Positions 46,142 through 55,340 of a DNA stretch of 64,000 nucleotides are shown in pieces. How positions within the stretch are numbered: the first letter of the stretch is position 1; each line of letters starts with the position of its first letter. Both the position numbers and the translations under genes were made by a program. The notes under the pieces are model-generated. The model was not told the origin of the DNA, did not search any database, and saw nothing but the letters and a program-made list of their open reading frames with translations. The stretch covers positions 434,001 through 498,000 of the forward strand of contig NZ_FQUM01000002.1 of the NCBI RefSeq assembly GCF_900129025.1, given 5' to 3'. The stretch is from Mariniphaga anaerophila (GTDB taxonomy: Bacteria; Bacteroidota; Bacteroidia; Bacteroidales; Prolixibacteraceae).

Positions 46142-46182
46142 GCCTGGCAGTTTTGACCTTCAGAACTGCCAGGGCTTTTAAA
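46142..46182 (+). terminator. hairpin after susD (attenuator or mRNA stabiliser)
   Basis: Perfect 10-bp inverted repeat CCTGGCAGTT (46143-46152) and AACTGCCAGG (46164-46173) with an 11-base loop, followed by GCTTTTAAAT. The T run is short, so partial termination or a 3'-end stabilising hairpin that raises susC/susD over downstream genes is likely. Confidence 0.55.
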
Positions 46183-46193
46183 TATTCAACGTA

Positions 46194-47123
46194 ATGAAAA
46201 TAAAAAGAAATCTGATTTACTACATTTTGATGCTAAACGTTCTGTTGTCGTCAGAACCGTTATTGTTGTCCTGCAGGGCAGGTTCAATAAATAGTATCGA
46301 AGAAGAAAAGCCGGATGTTGAAAAACCGGAGAAAGAGAGCACGCTTAAAATAAATGCAGCTACTTACAACCTGAGAATGCAGACCTCTGCTGATCAGGAG
46401 GAGAAAGCCTGGGAAAACAGAAGAGCGTGGGCGATAAAAATTATTAAGAAACATAATTTTGATATAATCGGAACACAAGAGTGTTTCAAAAATCAACTGG
46501 AAGATGTATTGCAAGCCGGAAACTACAGTTATATTGGTGTAGGTCGCGATGACGGCCAATCTAAAGGAGAACACTCTGCTATTATCTACCAGAACCAGAA
46601 ATTTGAAGTGCTCGACAAAGGAGATTTTTGGTTGTCTGAAACGCCTGAAGTACCTTCTTCCGGCTGGGATGCTACCATAAAAAGAGTATGTTCCTGGGGA
46701 AAGTTCAGGGAAAAAGAAACCGGAAAGGTATTTTTCTTTTTTAATGCCCACTACGATCACAAGGGAAAAATTGCCCGCAAAGAATCTTCAAAACTGGTGT
46801 TGAAAAAGATTGAAGAGATTGCCGGAGATACCCCAGCGTTTTTTAGCGGAGACCTCAATGCTTTACCCGACGAGGAGTCCATAGTTCTGTTGTCTGAATC
46901 GAAAATGCTTTGGGATGCTAGAAATGTGTCATCTACTCCGGTGTACGGAACCGAAGGCACATACCACGGGTATAACCTCGACGGGAAAACAACACATCGA
47001 ATCGACTACATTTTTGTTTCTGCTGAAATAGATGTGTTGGAATACGGAGTGCTGAATGACGATATAACAGAAGGGGAGTTTTCATCTGATCATTTCCCTG
47101 TACTTATTAAAGCCGAATTATAA
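46194..47123 (+). CDS. endonuclease/exonuclease/phosphatase (EEP)-fold lipoprotein
   Basis: 309 residues with a probable lipoprotein signal peptide (LLLSC, Cys27), so likely surface or periplasmic. The EEP core is complete: NLR near the first strand, GTQECF (Mg2+ Glu), FNAHYDHKG, GDLNALPD, DYIFVS and the final SDHFPV His. EEP enzymes cleave phosphodiesters in nucleic acids, phospholipids or inositol phosphates; sequence gives no clear choice. It is the only enzyme of the Sus-like locus, and follows the susD hairpin by 20 bases. Confidence 0.85.
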   Translation: MKIKRNLIYYILMLNVLLSSEPLLLSCRAGSINSIEEEKPDVEKPEKESTLKINAATYNLRMQTSADQEEKAWENRRAWAIKIIKKHNFDIIGTQECFKNQLEDVLQAGNYSYIGVGRDDGQSKGEHSAIIYQNQKFEVLDKGDFWLSETPEVPSSGWDATIKRVCSWGKFREKETGKVFFFFNAHYDHKGKIARKESSKLVLKKIEEIAGDTPAFFSGDLNALPDEESIVLLSESKMLWDARNVSSTPVYGTEGTYHGYNLDGKTTHRIDYIFVSAEIDVLEYGVLNDDITEGEFSSDHFPVLIKAEL

Positions 47124-47134
47124 AATCAGAAATT

Positions 47135-48265
47135 ATGATAACGAATAACCATAAATACTTAATACCCGCTGTTATCGCTTTTATTTCCTTTTTTTGTTTC
47201 TCGTGCGAAAAAGATGATTTAGAAGGTATTGACGAAACAAATATAACAACCGGAAATCCGTTGAAGCTGGAAGTATCAAAGGATACAATTATTCTGGATC
47301 AGGATTACGACGACCGGCAGGCCATACTTTTTACATGGGAGCCCGGTCGCGATCGTGGATTGAACAGCTCGCTTACTTACCTTTTTAAGGTGGATGTAGC
47401 TAACGGAGATTTTACAACTGCTTTGGAAACAGAAGAAATGCCGGAGGGTATATTCTTCAAAAGTTTTACTACAAAGGAGTTGAACGATTTAATAGAAAAT
47501 CATTGGAAGGAACCCCTGGGCGAAAACATCGAATTCTCGGTGCGGGTAATAGCCAAAGCTAACTCCGAAGATAAATTTCTGAAACCCGATTACTCCACGA
47601 TAAATTTTGTTGTAAAAGGTTATAAACACCAGCCTTATCCGCTGTTTCTCGTTGGCGATGCTACTCCTTCCGGATGGGATTTGAATAGGGGCATTGAGCT
47701 GGAAGAGTTGGAATCGAAAAACAAGTACCGCTGGCGTGGCAATTTAAACGCCGGAAGTTTTAAAATTTTGCAGGAGATTGGTAACGCGCTTCCATCTTTT
47801 AATAAAGGCGAGGGCGACGGAACAATGGTTCTCAGAGACTCAGAAGAGCAGCCAGACAACCTTTTTGTTGTGCCCGAAGATGGCATTTACAGCGTTGTTG
47901 TCTATCGGCGTAATTTGAAAATTGTATGTGAGAAGACCGGCTTTCAGCGTGTTTACATTCGCGGTAGCGCAACACCTGCCGGTTGGGGAAGTTACTTGCC
48001 TCTGGATTGGAACATTACGCGCCCCGATGTTTTCGAGGTAACAATGGAGCTCAAGTCAGGGGAGCTTAAGTTTGAAACGGAAGAGAACAGCTGGTGTCCG
48101 ACTTTCAGACCGTTGATTCCCAACGGTTCTATTGTAACAGATCTGGATGCTCAGGTAGCCATAAGTCCTGATTTTAAGTGGAGAGTGAAAGACGAAGAGG
48201 CAGGAACTTACAAAATTTCGCTGGATACGAAGAGCTTACGAGTGAATTTCGAAAAGATTAACTAG
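47135..48265 (+). CDS. SusE/SusF-type outer-membrane binding lipoprotein
   Basis: 376 residues; lipobox CFSC (Cys24), then an N-terminal SusE domain (about 30-165) and two tandem SusF/SusE-like carbohydrate-binding modules marked by the paired GDATPSGW (about 174-181) and GSATPAGW (about 277-284) turns. Binds polymer at the cell surface in the starch system; ligand here is unknown. It follows the EEP gene after 11 bases. Confidence 0.88.
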   Translation: MITNNHKYLIPAVIAFISFFCFSCEKDDLEGIDETNITTGNPLKLEVSKDTIILDQDYDDRQAILFTWEPGRDRGLNSSLTYLFKVDVANGDFTTALETEEMPEGIFFKSFTTKELNDLIENHWKEPLGENIEFSVRVIAKANSEDKFLKPDYSTINFVVKGYKHQPYPLFLVGDATPSGWDLNRGIELEELESKNKYRWRGNLNAGSFKILQEIGNALPSFNKGEGDGTMVLRDSEEQPDNLFVVPEDGIYSVVVYRRNLKIVCEKTGFQRVYIRGSATPAGWGSYLPLDWNITRPDVFEVTMELKSGELKFETEENSWCPTFRPLIPNGSIVTDLDAQVAISPDFKWRVKDEEAGTYKISLDTKSLRVNFEKIN

Positions 48266-48349
48266 AAAATGAATTACTGGAATTTTTTTCGAAGGGAATC
48301 ACTTTTCTCTTTGGGTAATAACTATCATATTCACATTAATTCAAAAATT

Positions 48350-49510
48350 ATGAAGTCATTATATAAATTATTTGTCATTGTTGTAATAGCCTCGTTCTGC
48401 CAGGTTTTTGTTGCTTGTTCCGATAGCGAGGAAGAGGAGATTGCTGTATATACTTTGCCTGCGGTTAATCAGCTTCGCGCCGAGTCTGGTGAAGATATGA
48501 TTACACTTTCGTGGAAAAACCCGTCAATTGATGGCGGAACATATTATGTGGAAGTAGAGTTTGAGAAGGAAGACCAAACAGAGACCCTGAAAGTTGAACC
48601 GGGCACCGAATCTGGAAGTACCGTAGAAATTCCGGTTGCTGATCAGAAAGTATATAAATTCGGGGTAACCGTTTTTAATGGCACCGGAGAACGTTCCGAA
48701 GAAAAAACGGTAAAAGGAAAAGCGTTAACTCCTGAAGTACCTGACGAAACGGAGGGAAATGTTTACGATGCAATATTGGAAACCGTTAATATTTATGGTG
48801 CAGCTAACAGCGCAAAAGTTATTTGGGATAATCCGGATAACCGGGCGGCAACAATTTTGGTAAGCTATACCGATGCCTCGGGTAACAGTATAGAGAAATC
48901 TGCCGATGCAGCTTCTGTGCTGAAAGAAATGGTTATTTCCGGGTTGGCAGCTGAAGTAGAAGTTGTGTTTACCGTTAGCGTTAAAAACGGCGAAAACGGA
49001 AGTTCTTTTTCAAAAACATTGAGCGCAACTCCGAAACATCTGGTCGAAAAGTTGGAGAAAAGCTCCTGGACGGTTAGTGCATCTTCCGAAGAAACAGTTG
49101 AAGAAGACGGCCGCGCGGTAAATCTTATTGATGGAAATCCTGAAACTTACTGGAGAAGCCGTATTTCAGGCGATGCAGCAGTATACCCGCATTATGTTGT
49201 TATCGATTTGAAAGAGGTTGTTACAGTAACCGCAATATCCTTGGAAAGAAAATGGGGAGATAAAGTGCATAGTTCATGGGACAATACCGTGGCTGTTAGT
49301 CTGGATGGCGAAGACTGGAATACTTCGTATGATTATTATCTCACACAAACAGATCCTCAGCTTAAAATAGAATTTAACAGGGGTAAGGAAGGAGAACAAA
49401 TGTATCCGCTTCCCACACCTGCAAAAGGACGGTACGTTAGGTTAACCTGTAAACGGGCTTCTAAAACATTTGCTGTTTTTGGAGAAATGTCGGTTTATGG
49501 TTATCGATAG
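48350..49510 (+). CDS. surface lipoprotein with DUF4998/fibronectin-like repeats and discoidin domain
   Basis: 386 residues from ATG 48350, which gives a lipoprotein signal (VFVAC, Cys23); a frame-open extension to 48269 lacks one. Two beta-sandwich repeats (about 35-115 and 145-225) of the DUF4998/fibronectin-like kind precede a C-terminal F5/8 type C (discoidin-like) domain (about 245-385: SSEETVEEDGRAVNLIDG, GRYVRLTCKR). Likely a surface glycan-binding protein, last gene of the locus; a strong terminator follows. Confidence 0.82.
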   Translation: MKSLYKLFVIVVIASFCQVFVACSDSEEEEIAVYTLPAVNQLRAESGEDMITLSWKNPSIDGGTYYVEVEFEKEDQTETLKVEPGTESGSTVEIPVADQKVYKFGVTVFNGTGERSEEKTVKGKALTPEVPDETEGNVYDAILETVNIYGAANSAKVIWDNPDNRAATILVSYTDASGNSIEKSADAASVLKEMVISGLAAEVEVVFTVSVKNGENGSSFSKTLSATPKHLVEKLEKSSWTVSASSEETVEEDGRAVNLIDGNPETYWRSRISGDAAVYPHYVVIDLKEVVTVTAISLERKWGDKVHSSWDNTVAVSLDGEDWNTSYDYYLTQTDPQLKIEFNRGKEGEQMYPLPTPAKGRYVRLTCKRASKTFAVFGEMSVYGYR

Positions 49511-49545
49511 GTAGTGTGGATTTTGTTTCAAAAGCACTAAAAATA

Positions 49546-49582
49546 AAAACCCGAAGCATCATTTTTGAGCTTCGGGTTTTTT
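49546..49582 (+). terminator. terminator of the Sus-like locus
   Basis: Arms CCCGAAGC (49550-49557) and GCTTCGGG (49569-49576), 11-base loop, followed by TTTTTT. Flanking A/T extends the stem and would also terminate the minus strand. Confidence 0.85.
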
Positions 49583-49616
49583 ATTGCCAATTGTATTTTT
49601 TTCTTCTTAATCTGGC

Positions 49617-50096
49617 TTAGAAAATAAACCGAACGGATAATGCCAGTTCATCGCCCCAGAATCCGGTGTAGCCAATCAGGTTAAATCCGGGTTTCCAGTC
49701 GAGGCCGATATTAAACGGAATCGCTTCAATGTTGTACTCAATCCCGATAATTCCGTCAATCCCAACTACGGTGTGCGAAGAACCATTGTCATCAAACCAC
49801 GGGTGGTTTTTGTAGTTGTCTCCCCAAAAACCTACATGCCCGCCAAACCCGTAATACCAGTTTAGTCGCGGAGTGTTGAAAGCCTGTGCGTGTATTTCGT
49901 ACAAGCCAGTAACATGAAATCCGTGCCAGCGCGTTGACAGCAATCCTTCAATGGCTTTGTTGCTGCCAATAAAATGTTTAACGGTTAACCCATTTGACAA
50001 GCCGCCCCTAAAACCGATTCCGGTATTGTAATCCTGAGCATTGGCCGCAAAAGTTGCAAATAAAAAAAGCGTCGCTACAAATAATAGTTTTCTCAT
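49617..50096 (-). CDS. small outer-membrane beta-barrel protein
   Basis: 159 residues with signal peptide (LLFVATLFLFATFAANAQ), a YNTGIGFRGGLSNGLTVKHF strand pair, Gly/aromatic alternation and a C-terminal Phe (ALSVRFIF), all typical of an eight-strand barrel. No family name is supported. Orphan gene between the Sus locus terminator and DUF4159, on the opposite strand from the Sus genes. Confidence 0.65.
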   Translation of the reverse strand: MRKLLFVATLFLFATFAANAQDYNTGIGFRGGLSNGLTVKHFIGSNKAIEGLLSTRWHGFHVTGLYEIHAQAFNTPRLNWYYGFGGHVGFWGDNYKNHPWFDDNGSSHTVVGIDGIIGIEYNIEAIPFNIGLDWKPGFNLIGYTGFWGDELALSVRFIF

Positions 50097-50197
50097 CTTC
50101 TTTTTGTTTAAATTAATATTTGTGGTAATTATAACATTTAAAGGCTTTTAATGTTTTTAGGCCCCGAAAAATTATGAGCTAATGTTTATCCTTTAGC

Positions 50198-50848
50198 TTA
50201 CTGGTTAAAAACATATGATATAATGTTGGCACCCATCTTTAAAGCTTTTTCTCTGAGTTCCGGCGGATCGTTGTGAACGGCTTCATCTTCCCATCCATCG
50301 CTTATGTCCGACTCGTAGGTGTAAAGACAAACCATCCGGTCTTCGATGAAAAGAGCAAATGCCTGAGGTCGTTTATTGTTGTGTTCGTGAATTTTCGGTA
50401 ATCCTTCGTTAAACGTATATTTCTGGTGAAAAATCGGGTGGGAGGGAGGCAGCTCCACCAACTCCTTATTGGGGAAAACTTTTTTTATTTCCCGCCTGAA
50501 GTATTCGTCAATTCCATAGTTGTCGTCAACATGTAGAAATCCTCCTGCATCGAGGTAACTCCGCAGATTCATTGCTTCGCTTTCAGACAAAACAATGTTG
50601 CCGTGACCGGTTAAATGGACAAACGGAAAGTTAAACAGTTCGGAACTTCCTATTTCAACAGTAGAAGGCTCTGCGTAAATTGTTGTTTTTATGTTTTGAT
50701 TGCAAAATGCAATAAGGTTGGGAAGCGCAGTGGGGTCTGCATACCAGTCGCCTCCTCCTCCGTATTTTGCCAGTCCGATTCTAACCGGTTGAGCATGAAT
50801 TCCAATCGTTAGAAAGGACAAGAGTAATAAAGTGAACAATGCTTTCAT
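50198..50848 (-). CDS. exported DUF4159 protein
   Basis: 216 residues from ATG 50848, giving a signal peptide (ALFTLLLLSFLTIGIHAQ). The DUF4159 core shows GGGDWYADPTALPNLI, FPFVHLTGHGNIVLSE, LDAGGFLHVDDNYG and RMVCLYTYESDISDGWED. The glutamine-amidotransferase-like fold lacks a defined activity. Commonly found next to rsmE in Bacteroidota; here it lies 64 bases downstream of it. Periplasmic. Confidence 0.82.
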   Translation of the reverse strand: MKALFTLLLLSFLTIGIHAQPVRIGLAKYGGGGDWYADPTALPNLIAFCNQNIKTTIYAEPSTVEIGSSELFNFPFVHLTGHGNIVLSESEAMNLRSYLDAGGFLHVDDNYGIDEYFRREIKKVFPNKELVELPPSHPIFHQKYTFNEGLPKIHEHNNKRPQAFALFIEDRMVCLYTYESDISDGWEDEAVHNDPPELREKALKMGANIISYVFNQ

Positions 50849-50912
50849 TGACTCAGATTTTTTGAAAAATACAATTCTTATGCTGATAGCAATAAACAAG
50901 AGACCGGGTTTG

Positions 50913-51617
50913 TCATTTTTCGTTCATTAAATTAACAATATGGCAAGCCACAACACCGGCCGTTTCGGTTCGCAGTCTGGCATTGCCAAGCGAAATTTCC
51001 TGAAAGCCTATTGCTTTGGCCTGATTAACTTCCTCCGGACTGAAATCACCTTCGGGGCCAATCAAAACAACAACGCTTTCGCCTTCTGCTACCACATTTT
51101 TTAAATGAGGTTTTTCGCCTTCGTAGCAATGGGCAATGAATTTCTGAGATGCCGTGCATGTGTTTACAAAGTCGCTAAACGAAGTTAGCGTGTTCAGTTG
51201 CGGAAGGTAAGCTTTTACCGACTGTTTCATTGCCGAAATGAGGATTCGTTCAAAGCGATCCGGCTTAATGCTTTTTCGTTCGCTGTGTTCACACAACAAC
51301 GGCGTTATTTGGTCGATTCCTATTTCTGTAGCTTTTTCGAGAAACCATTCCAGCCTGTCGGTATTTTTAGTGGGCGCAATTGCAATGTGTAAATTGAAAT
51401 TGCGTTTCCCGTATTCTTTTTGAGTTTTTAATACCGAAAGCCTGCATTTTTTTTGATTTGGGTCAACAATTTCTGCAAGGTAAAATCCGCCGGTTCCATC
51501 TATAACCTGTACCTGATCTCCCTTTCCGAGCCGCAACACTTTTACCGCGTGTTTCGATTCTGTCTCATTAAAAATTAGTTCATCGTTTTGTACTCCGGGT
51601 ACGAAAAAAAGCTGCAT
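50913..51617 (-). CDS. rsmE: 16S rRNA (uracil-N3)-methyltransferase RsmE
   Basis: Methylates U1498 in 16S rRNA. About 234 residues from ATG 51617 (MQLFFVPGV); a longer frame starts at 51659. The PUA-like N-terminal domain is followed by the SPOUT domain with LIGPEGDFSPEEV and GNARLRTETAGV knot motifs. First of two genes with DUF4159. Confidence 0.92.
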   Translation of the reverse strand: MQLFFVPGVQNDELIFNETESKHAVKVLRLGKGDQVQVIDGTGGFYLAEIVDPNQKKCRLSVLKTQKEYGKRNFNLHIAIAPTKNTDRLEWFLEKATEIGIDQITPLLCEHSERKSIKPDRFERILISAMKQSVKAYLPQLNTLTSFSDFVNTCTASQKFIAHCYEGEKPHLKNVVAEGESVVVLIGPEGDFSPEEVNQAKAIGFQEISLGNARLRTETAGVVACHIVNLMNEK

Positions 51618-51680
51618 AACAAAACTATTTTGCTGCAAATTTAGAATAAATCGGGACATGCAAGTGGTGGCAGCGCGAAG

Positions 51681-54113
51681 CTATCCCATTATAACTTTTA
51701 CCTGGCAAACCTTTTTTTTCTGAACCGGAATTTTATTCCCTTCAATCTGAAGCCCGTCGACAACCAGCATTTTCACCCCTTTTGAAACGCTGTCGGGATT
51801 TAAAACTTCAATTTGATACTCGGTATTCCGGAACCTTCGGGTAACGCGGAACCCTTCCCATTTTTTGGGAATGCACGGGTTAACAATTAGTCCGTCGTAG
51901 TCGGGCTGAATTCCCAGAATATATTGCGAAACGGCAAAAAAGTTCCAGGCTGCCGTGCCGGTTAGCCATGAGTTTTTTGCTTCGCCGGGTTTCCAGGCAT
52001 CCTTGCCGGCAATCATTTGCGCATAAACATACGGCTCGGTTCGGTGCAGGTCGCTAATATCTTCGAGGTACGAAGGACATATTTTTTTGTAGTACTCAAA
52101 TGCCTGCTCTCCGTTTCCCTCCAAAACTTCGCCTATCATTATCCACGGATTATTGTGGCAGAACACCCCTGCGTTTTCTTTGTAACCTTCCGGATAGCTC
52201 GAAATTTCACCTTTGCTGATGTCGTATTCGGTAAAAGCCGGGTTGTTCAGAACAATGCCATATTTGCAATCCAGGTGCTTTTTTACGGACAGCAATGCCT
52301 GCCTGGTCCACCCTTTTTCCTCCCCAATACCGGCCATGGTACAAAAGCCGTTTGACTCAATAAATATTTTCCCTTCGTTGTTTTCGCAACTGCCCACTTT
52401 CTTTCCGAAAAAGTCGTACGCCCGCAAAAACCATTCGCCGTCCCATCCGTATTTTTCAACAGAACTTTTCATTTCATCAACAGCTTTAACAGCTTTTTGG
52501 GCTTCTTCTGTTTTGCCGATAAAATTTAAAAGTTTTGCATATTCATTTCCGTAAAGCACAAACATTCCGGCAATCATTACCGACTCGGCAACGTCACCCG
52601 ATTTGTTTTCAGTGGTTTGAAACGATTCGTCGGGATTGTTGGAAAAACAGTTGAGGTTGAGGCAATCGTTCCAGTCGGCCCGCCCGATTAGCGGCAAGCC
52701 ATGCGGCCCCAGGTTATTGGTTACATGCAGAAACGATCGGTTTAAATGTTCAAGCAGCGGTTGTGCTTTGGTTGCATCGTTGTTGAACGGAACCATCTCG
52801 TTCAATATCGAAAAATCTCCGGTCTCCTTTATGTAAATGGTGGTAGACAGGATTAACCAAAGCGGGTCGTCGTTAAAATTTCCGCCAATATCAGCATTTC
52901 CTTTTTTTGTGAGCGGCTGGTATTGATGCCAGGCGCCACCGTCTTCAAGTTGAGTTGCTGCAAGGTCGAGAATTCGTTCTTTTGCCTTTTCCGGAATAAG
53001 ATGCACGAACCCGATTAAATCCTGGTTGGAGTCCCGGAATCCCATTCCGCGGCCAATTCCCGATTCAAAATAAGAAGCCGACCTGGACATGTTGAAAGTG
53101 ACCATATTCTGATACTGATTCCAGATATTTACCATCCGGTCAAGTTTTTCGTCGTGGCTTTTAATCTGGAAATTTGAAAGCAGCTCGTCCCAGTATATTT
53201 TCAACCGCTGAAGTTCCTGCTCAACGCTTTCTGACGTCGAGAACTTTTGTATCAGCTGGTTGGCTTTTGTTTTATTGATAACTCCTTTCGATTCCCATTT
53301 GTTATCCGCATCATTTTCAATATAACCCAGAATGAAAATCAATTCTTTTTCTTCTCCGGCCTGAAGTTCAATTTCAAAATAGTGCGATGCAATGGGAGAC
53401 CACCCGTGCGCCACCGAATTTTTAGCCTTTCCCTGTCGCACAACATCCGGGTCTGAATAGGAATTGTACAGCCCCACGAAAGCTTCACGATCGGTATCAA
53501 ATCCGTCCGGATTTTGGTTTGCAGCATAAAATGCATAGTGGTTACGCCGCTCCCGGTATTCTGTTTTATGAAATATGGCAGCGCCTTCCAGTTCAACTTC
53601 GCCGATGGAGTAGTTGCGTTGGAAGTTGGTCATGTCATCCTGCGCATTCCAAAGGTTCCATTCCACAAAAGAAAACAGCTTGAAATTTTTTTTCGCCGTG
53701 CTCCGGTTTTGCAGTTTTATCCGCTGAATTTCGGCAGAAACACCCAGTGGAACCAGGTACGTTACTTCTGCCACCAGGCTGTTTTTTTCTCCTGTAATTT
53801 TCGAATAGCCGAGTCCGTGCCGGCACTGGTAGCCGTCGAGGGGAGTTTTTACCGGTTTCCAGCCCGGCGACCAAACCGTATCGTTCTCTTTAATGTAGAA
53901 ATATTTCCCGTTATCGTCTATGGGTACATTGTTGTACCTGAAACGGGTGATTCGCCTGAATCGCGGATCTTTGTAAAAACTATATCCGCCCCCCGTGTTG
54001 GATATCAGGCTGAAAAAATCATCGTTGCCCAAATAGTTGATCCAGGGCCACGGAGTTTGCGGATGGGTAATAACATATTCGCGGTTTTGGTCGTCGAAAA
54101 GGCCGAATTTCAT
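51681..54113 (-). CDS. GH94 disaccharide phosphorylase (cellobiose phosphorylase-like)
   Basis: 810 residues, the normal length for cellobiose or chitobiose phosphorylase. Catalytic Asp483 lies in [12 protein letters not shown]; the N-terminal beta-sandwich begins [16 protein letters not shown] and includes [22 protein letters not shown]; the barrel has [14 protein letters not shown]. Cytoplasmic (no signal peptide), phosphorolysing a beta-1,4-linked disaccharide to sugar 1-phosphate and glucose or GlcNAc. Cellobiose is the first guess. Not part of a polysaccharide locus here. A consensus promoter lies upstream. Confidence 0.88.
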   Translation of the reverse strand: MKFGLFDDQNREYVITHPQTPWPWINYLGNDDFFSLISNTGGGYSFYKDPRFRRITRFRYNNVPIDDNGKYFYIKENDTVWSPGWKPVKTPLDGYQCRHGLGYSKITGEKNSLVAEVTYLVPLGVSAEIQRIKLQNRSTAKKNFKLFSFVEWNLWNAQDDMTNFQRNYSIGEVELEGAAIFHKTEYRERRNHYAFYAANQNPDGFDTDREAFVGLYNSYSDPDVVRQGKAKNSVAHGWSPIASHYFEIELQAGEEKELIFILGYIENDADNKWESKGVINKTKANQLIQKFSTSESVEQELQRLKIYWDELLSNFQIKSHDEKLDRMVNIWNQYQNMVTFNMSRSASYFESGIGRGMGFRDSNQDLIGFVHLIPEKAKERILDLAATQLEDGGAWHQYQPLTKKGNADIGGNFNDDPLWLILSTTIYIKETGDFSILNEMVPFNNDATKAQPLLEHLNRSFLHVTNNLGPHGLPLIGRADWNDCLNLNCFSNNPDESFQTTENKSGDVAESVMIAGMFVLYGNEYAKLLNFIGKTEEAQKAVKAVDEMKSSVEKYGWDGEWFLRAYDFFGKKVGSCENNEGKIFIESNGFCTMAGIGEEKGWTRQALLSVKKHLDCKYGIVLNNPAFTEYDISKGEISSYPEGYKENAGVFCHNNPWIMIGEVLEGNGEQAFEYYKKICPSYLEDISDLHRTEPYVYAQMIAGKDAWKPGEAKNSWLTGTAAWNFFAVSQYILGIQPDYDGLIVNPCIPKKWEGFRVTRRFRNTEYQIEVLNPDSVSKGVKMLVVDGLQIEGNKIPVQKKKVCQVKVIMG

Positions 54114-54138
54114 TTTACGCTTAGTTTGTTAATAATAA

Positions 54139-54169
54139 CAAATTTAGCGCTTATTGTAATCGAAACAAA
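54139..54169 (-). promoter_or_regulatory. consensus promoter of the GH94 gene
   Basis: Minus strand: TTTG at 54166-54169 and TAAATTTG at 54139-54146 with a 19-base spacer, matching the Bacteroidota TTTG-N19-TAnnTTTG consensus at both boxes. It is 26 bases before the GH94 start codon. Confidence 0.75.
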
Positions 54170-54205
54170 ATGAATTGCCGGAAAAATAAAATGCTCAAAA
54201 ATATT

Positions 54206-55072
54206 TTATTGTCGGTGAAATCCGGCAGACACAAAACGAAGAACCTCGGGAAGAGATTCGCGCCAGTAGGTCCAGTTGTGCACGCCGTCCCGAACCCTGT
54301 ACTCGTGCGGAATGTTTCTTTTTTTCAGGGTGATGTGCACTAAAGAATTTCCTTCAAAAAGAAAATCGTCGTCGCCACAGTCAATATACCAGCGAACTGC
54401 TTTTAAATCTTCTTCCGGAAGATTTTTTACCATTTCGGTTACGCTGTATTTCTGATACCAGGCGTCCATTTTTTCTTTGGGAGCATCCGGCATTCCTCGT
54501 CGCTGCATAAAATTTTCGACACCTTCGCGGGTGAGCGGCCCGGTTGAGGCACTCAGCGGGCAGGCAGCAGAGAACATATCCGGGCGGTGAAGCGCGTAGT
54601 AGAAAGTTCCGCCGCCGCCCATCGACAATCCCGCAATTGCCCTGTTGCTTTTCCCTTCTCTGATTCGGTAGTTGTCTTCAATAAAAGGGATGAATTCTTC
54701 GAAAAAGAAATCTTCGAAGCGCCAGTTTCCGCTAACATCATTGGTGTATCCACGCTGGCCGGTGTTGGCGTCGGGCATTACAACAATCATTGCAGTTGAA
54801 ACGCCGTCTTTAATGGCTTTGTCGGTAATTTGTTGCACTTCTCCAAACTGAACCCAACCGGTTTGGTCGTCGCCGGCGCCATGCAGCAGGTATAAAACCG
54901 GATAACTTCTTTGAGATGTTTCGTAATCGGGCGGAAGATAAATGGCATACTTACGTTCCATGTTGAGAATTTCGCTGTTCAAAGAAAGGTTGTCAAAAAC
55001 TTTTCCGGTTTGTGCACCGGCGCTCAGCGCTATAATAAATGCACAAATTGTAGTAATAATCCGATTATTCAT
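54206..55072 (-). CDS. CE1-like esterase (alpha/beta hydrolase)
   Basis: 288 residues from ATG 55072, giving a signal peptide (IITTICAFIIALSAGAQ); a longer in-frame start at 55162 has none. Family: esterase D/feruloyl esterase-like, carbohydrate esterase 1. KYAIYLPPDYE, LYLLHGAGDDQTGW, nucleophile Ser150 in GLSMGGGG, ASTGP, and DGVHNWTYWR with the catalytic His. Exported; likely removes feruloyl or acetyl groups from plant-derived polymers, but substrate is not proven. It lies upstream of the GH94 gene on the same strand, separated by 93 bases and a separate promoter. Confidence 0.85.
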   Translation of the reverse strand: MNNRIITTICAFIIALSAGAQTGKVFDNLSLNSEILNMERKYAIYLPPDYETSQRSYPVLYLLHGAGDDQTGWVQFGEVQQITDKAIKDGVSTAMIVVMPDANTGQRGYTNDVSGNWRFEDFFFEEFIPFIEDNYRIREGKSNRAIAGLSMGGGGTFYYALHRPDMFSAACPLSASTGPLTREGVENFMQRRGMPDAPKEKMDAWYQKYSVTEMVKNLPEEDLKAVRWYIDCGDDDFLFEGNSLVHITLKKRNIPHEYRVRDGVHNWTYWRESLPEVLRFVSAGFHRQ

Positions 55073-55288
55073 TTGTATTGTATTTTTTAGAATTTCCTGA
55101 CTAAACGCAGTTTTAAACCATTTCAGCAAAAAGAGTTTTTTGTAACCTGGCGCAAAGCACACTTCATTTTTTATCTGAAATAAGCCCGGCAGAAATTGTA
55201 TTTGTAAAGATACGGAATTGCGAATTAGGTACCATCAGGAATATTGGTTTTGTGCATTTGACAGTTTGTTATTTTTTAATGAGGTTGG

Positions 55289-55325
55289 CAAAAAAAAAGG
55301 CCCTGCAAACTGCAGAACCTTTTTA
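55289..55325 (-). terminator. terminator of the 1-Cys peroxiredoxin gene
   Basis: Minus strand: AAGG(TT)CTGC and GCAG(GG)CCTT arms with internal mismatches, a 5-base loop, then a run of nine T (A run 55290-55298 on the plus strand). It begins about 16 bases after the stop codon. Confidence 0.7.
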
Positions 55326-55340
55326 GAGAATAATTAAAAA

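Noticed and set aside
53514-54173. Plus-strand frame of 219 codons opposite the GH94 gene start
   Set aside because: It is antisense to the well-supported GH94 N-terminus and its promoter; no motif seen.
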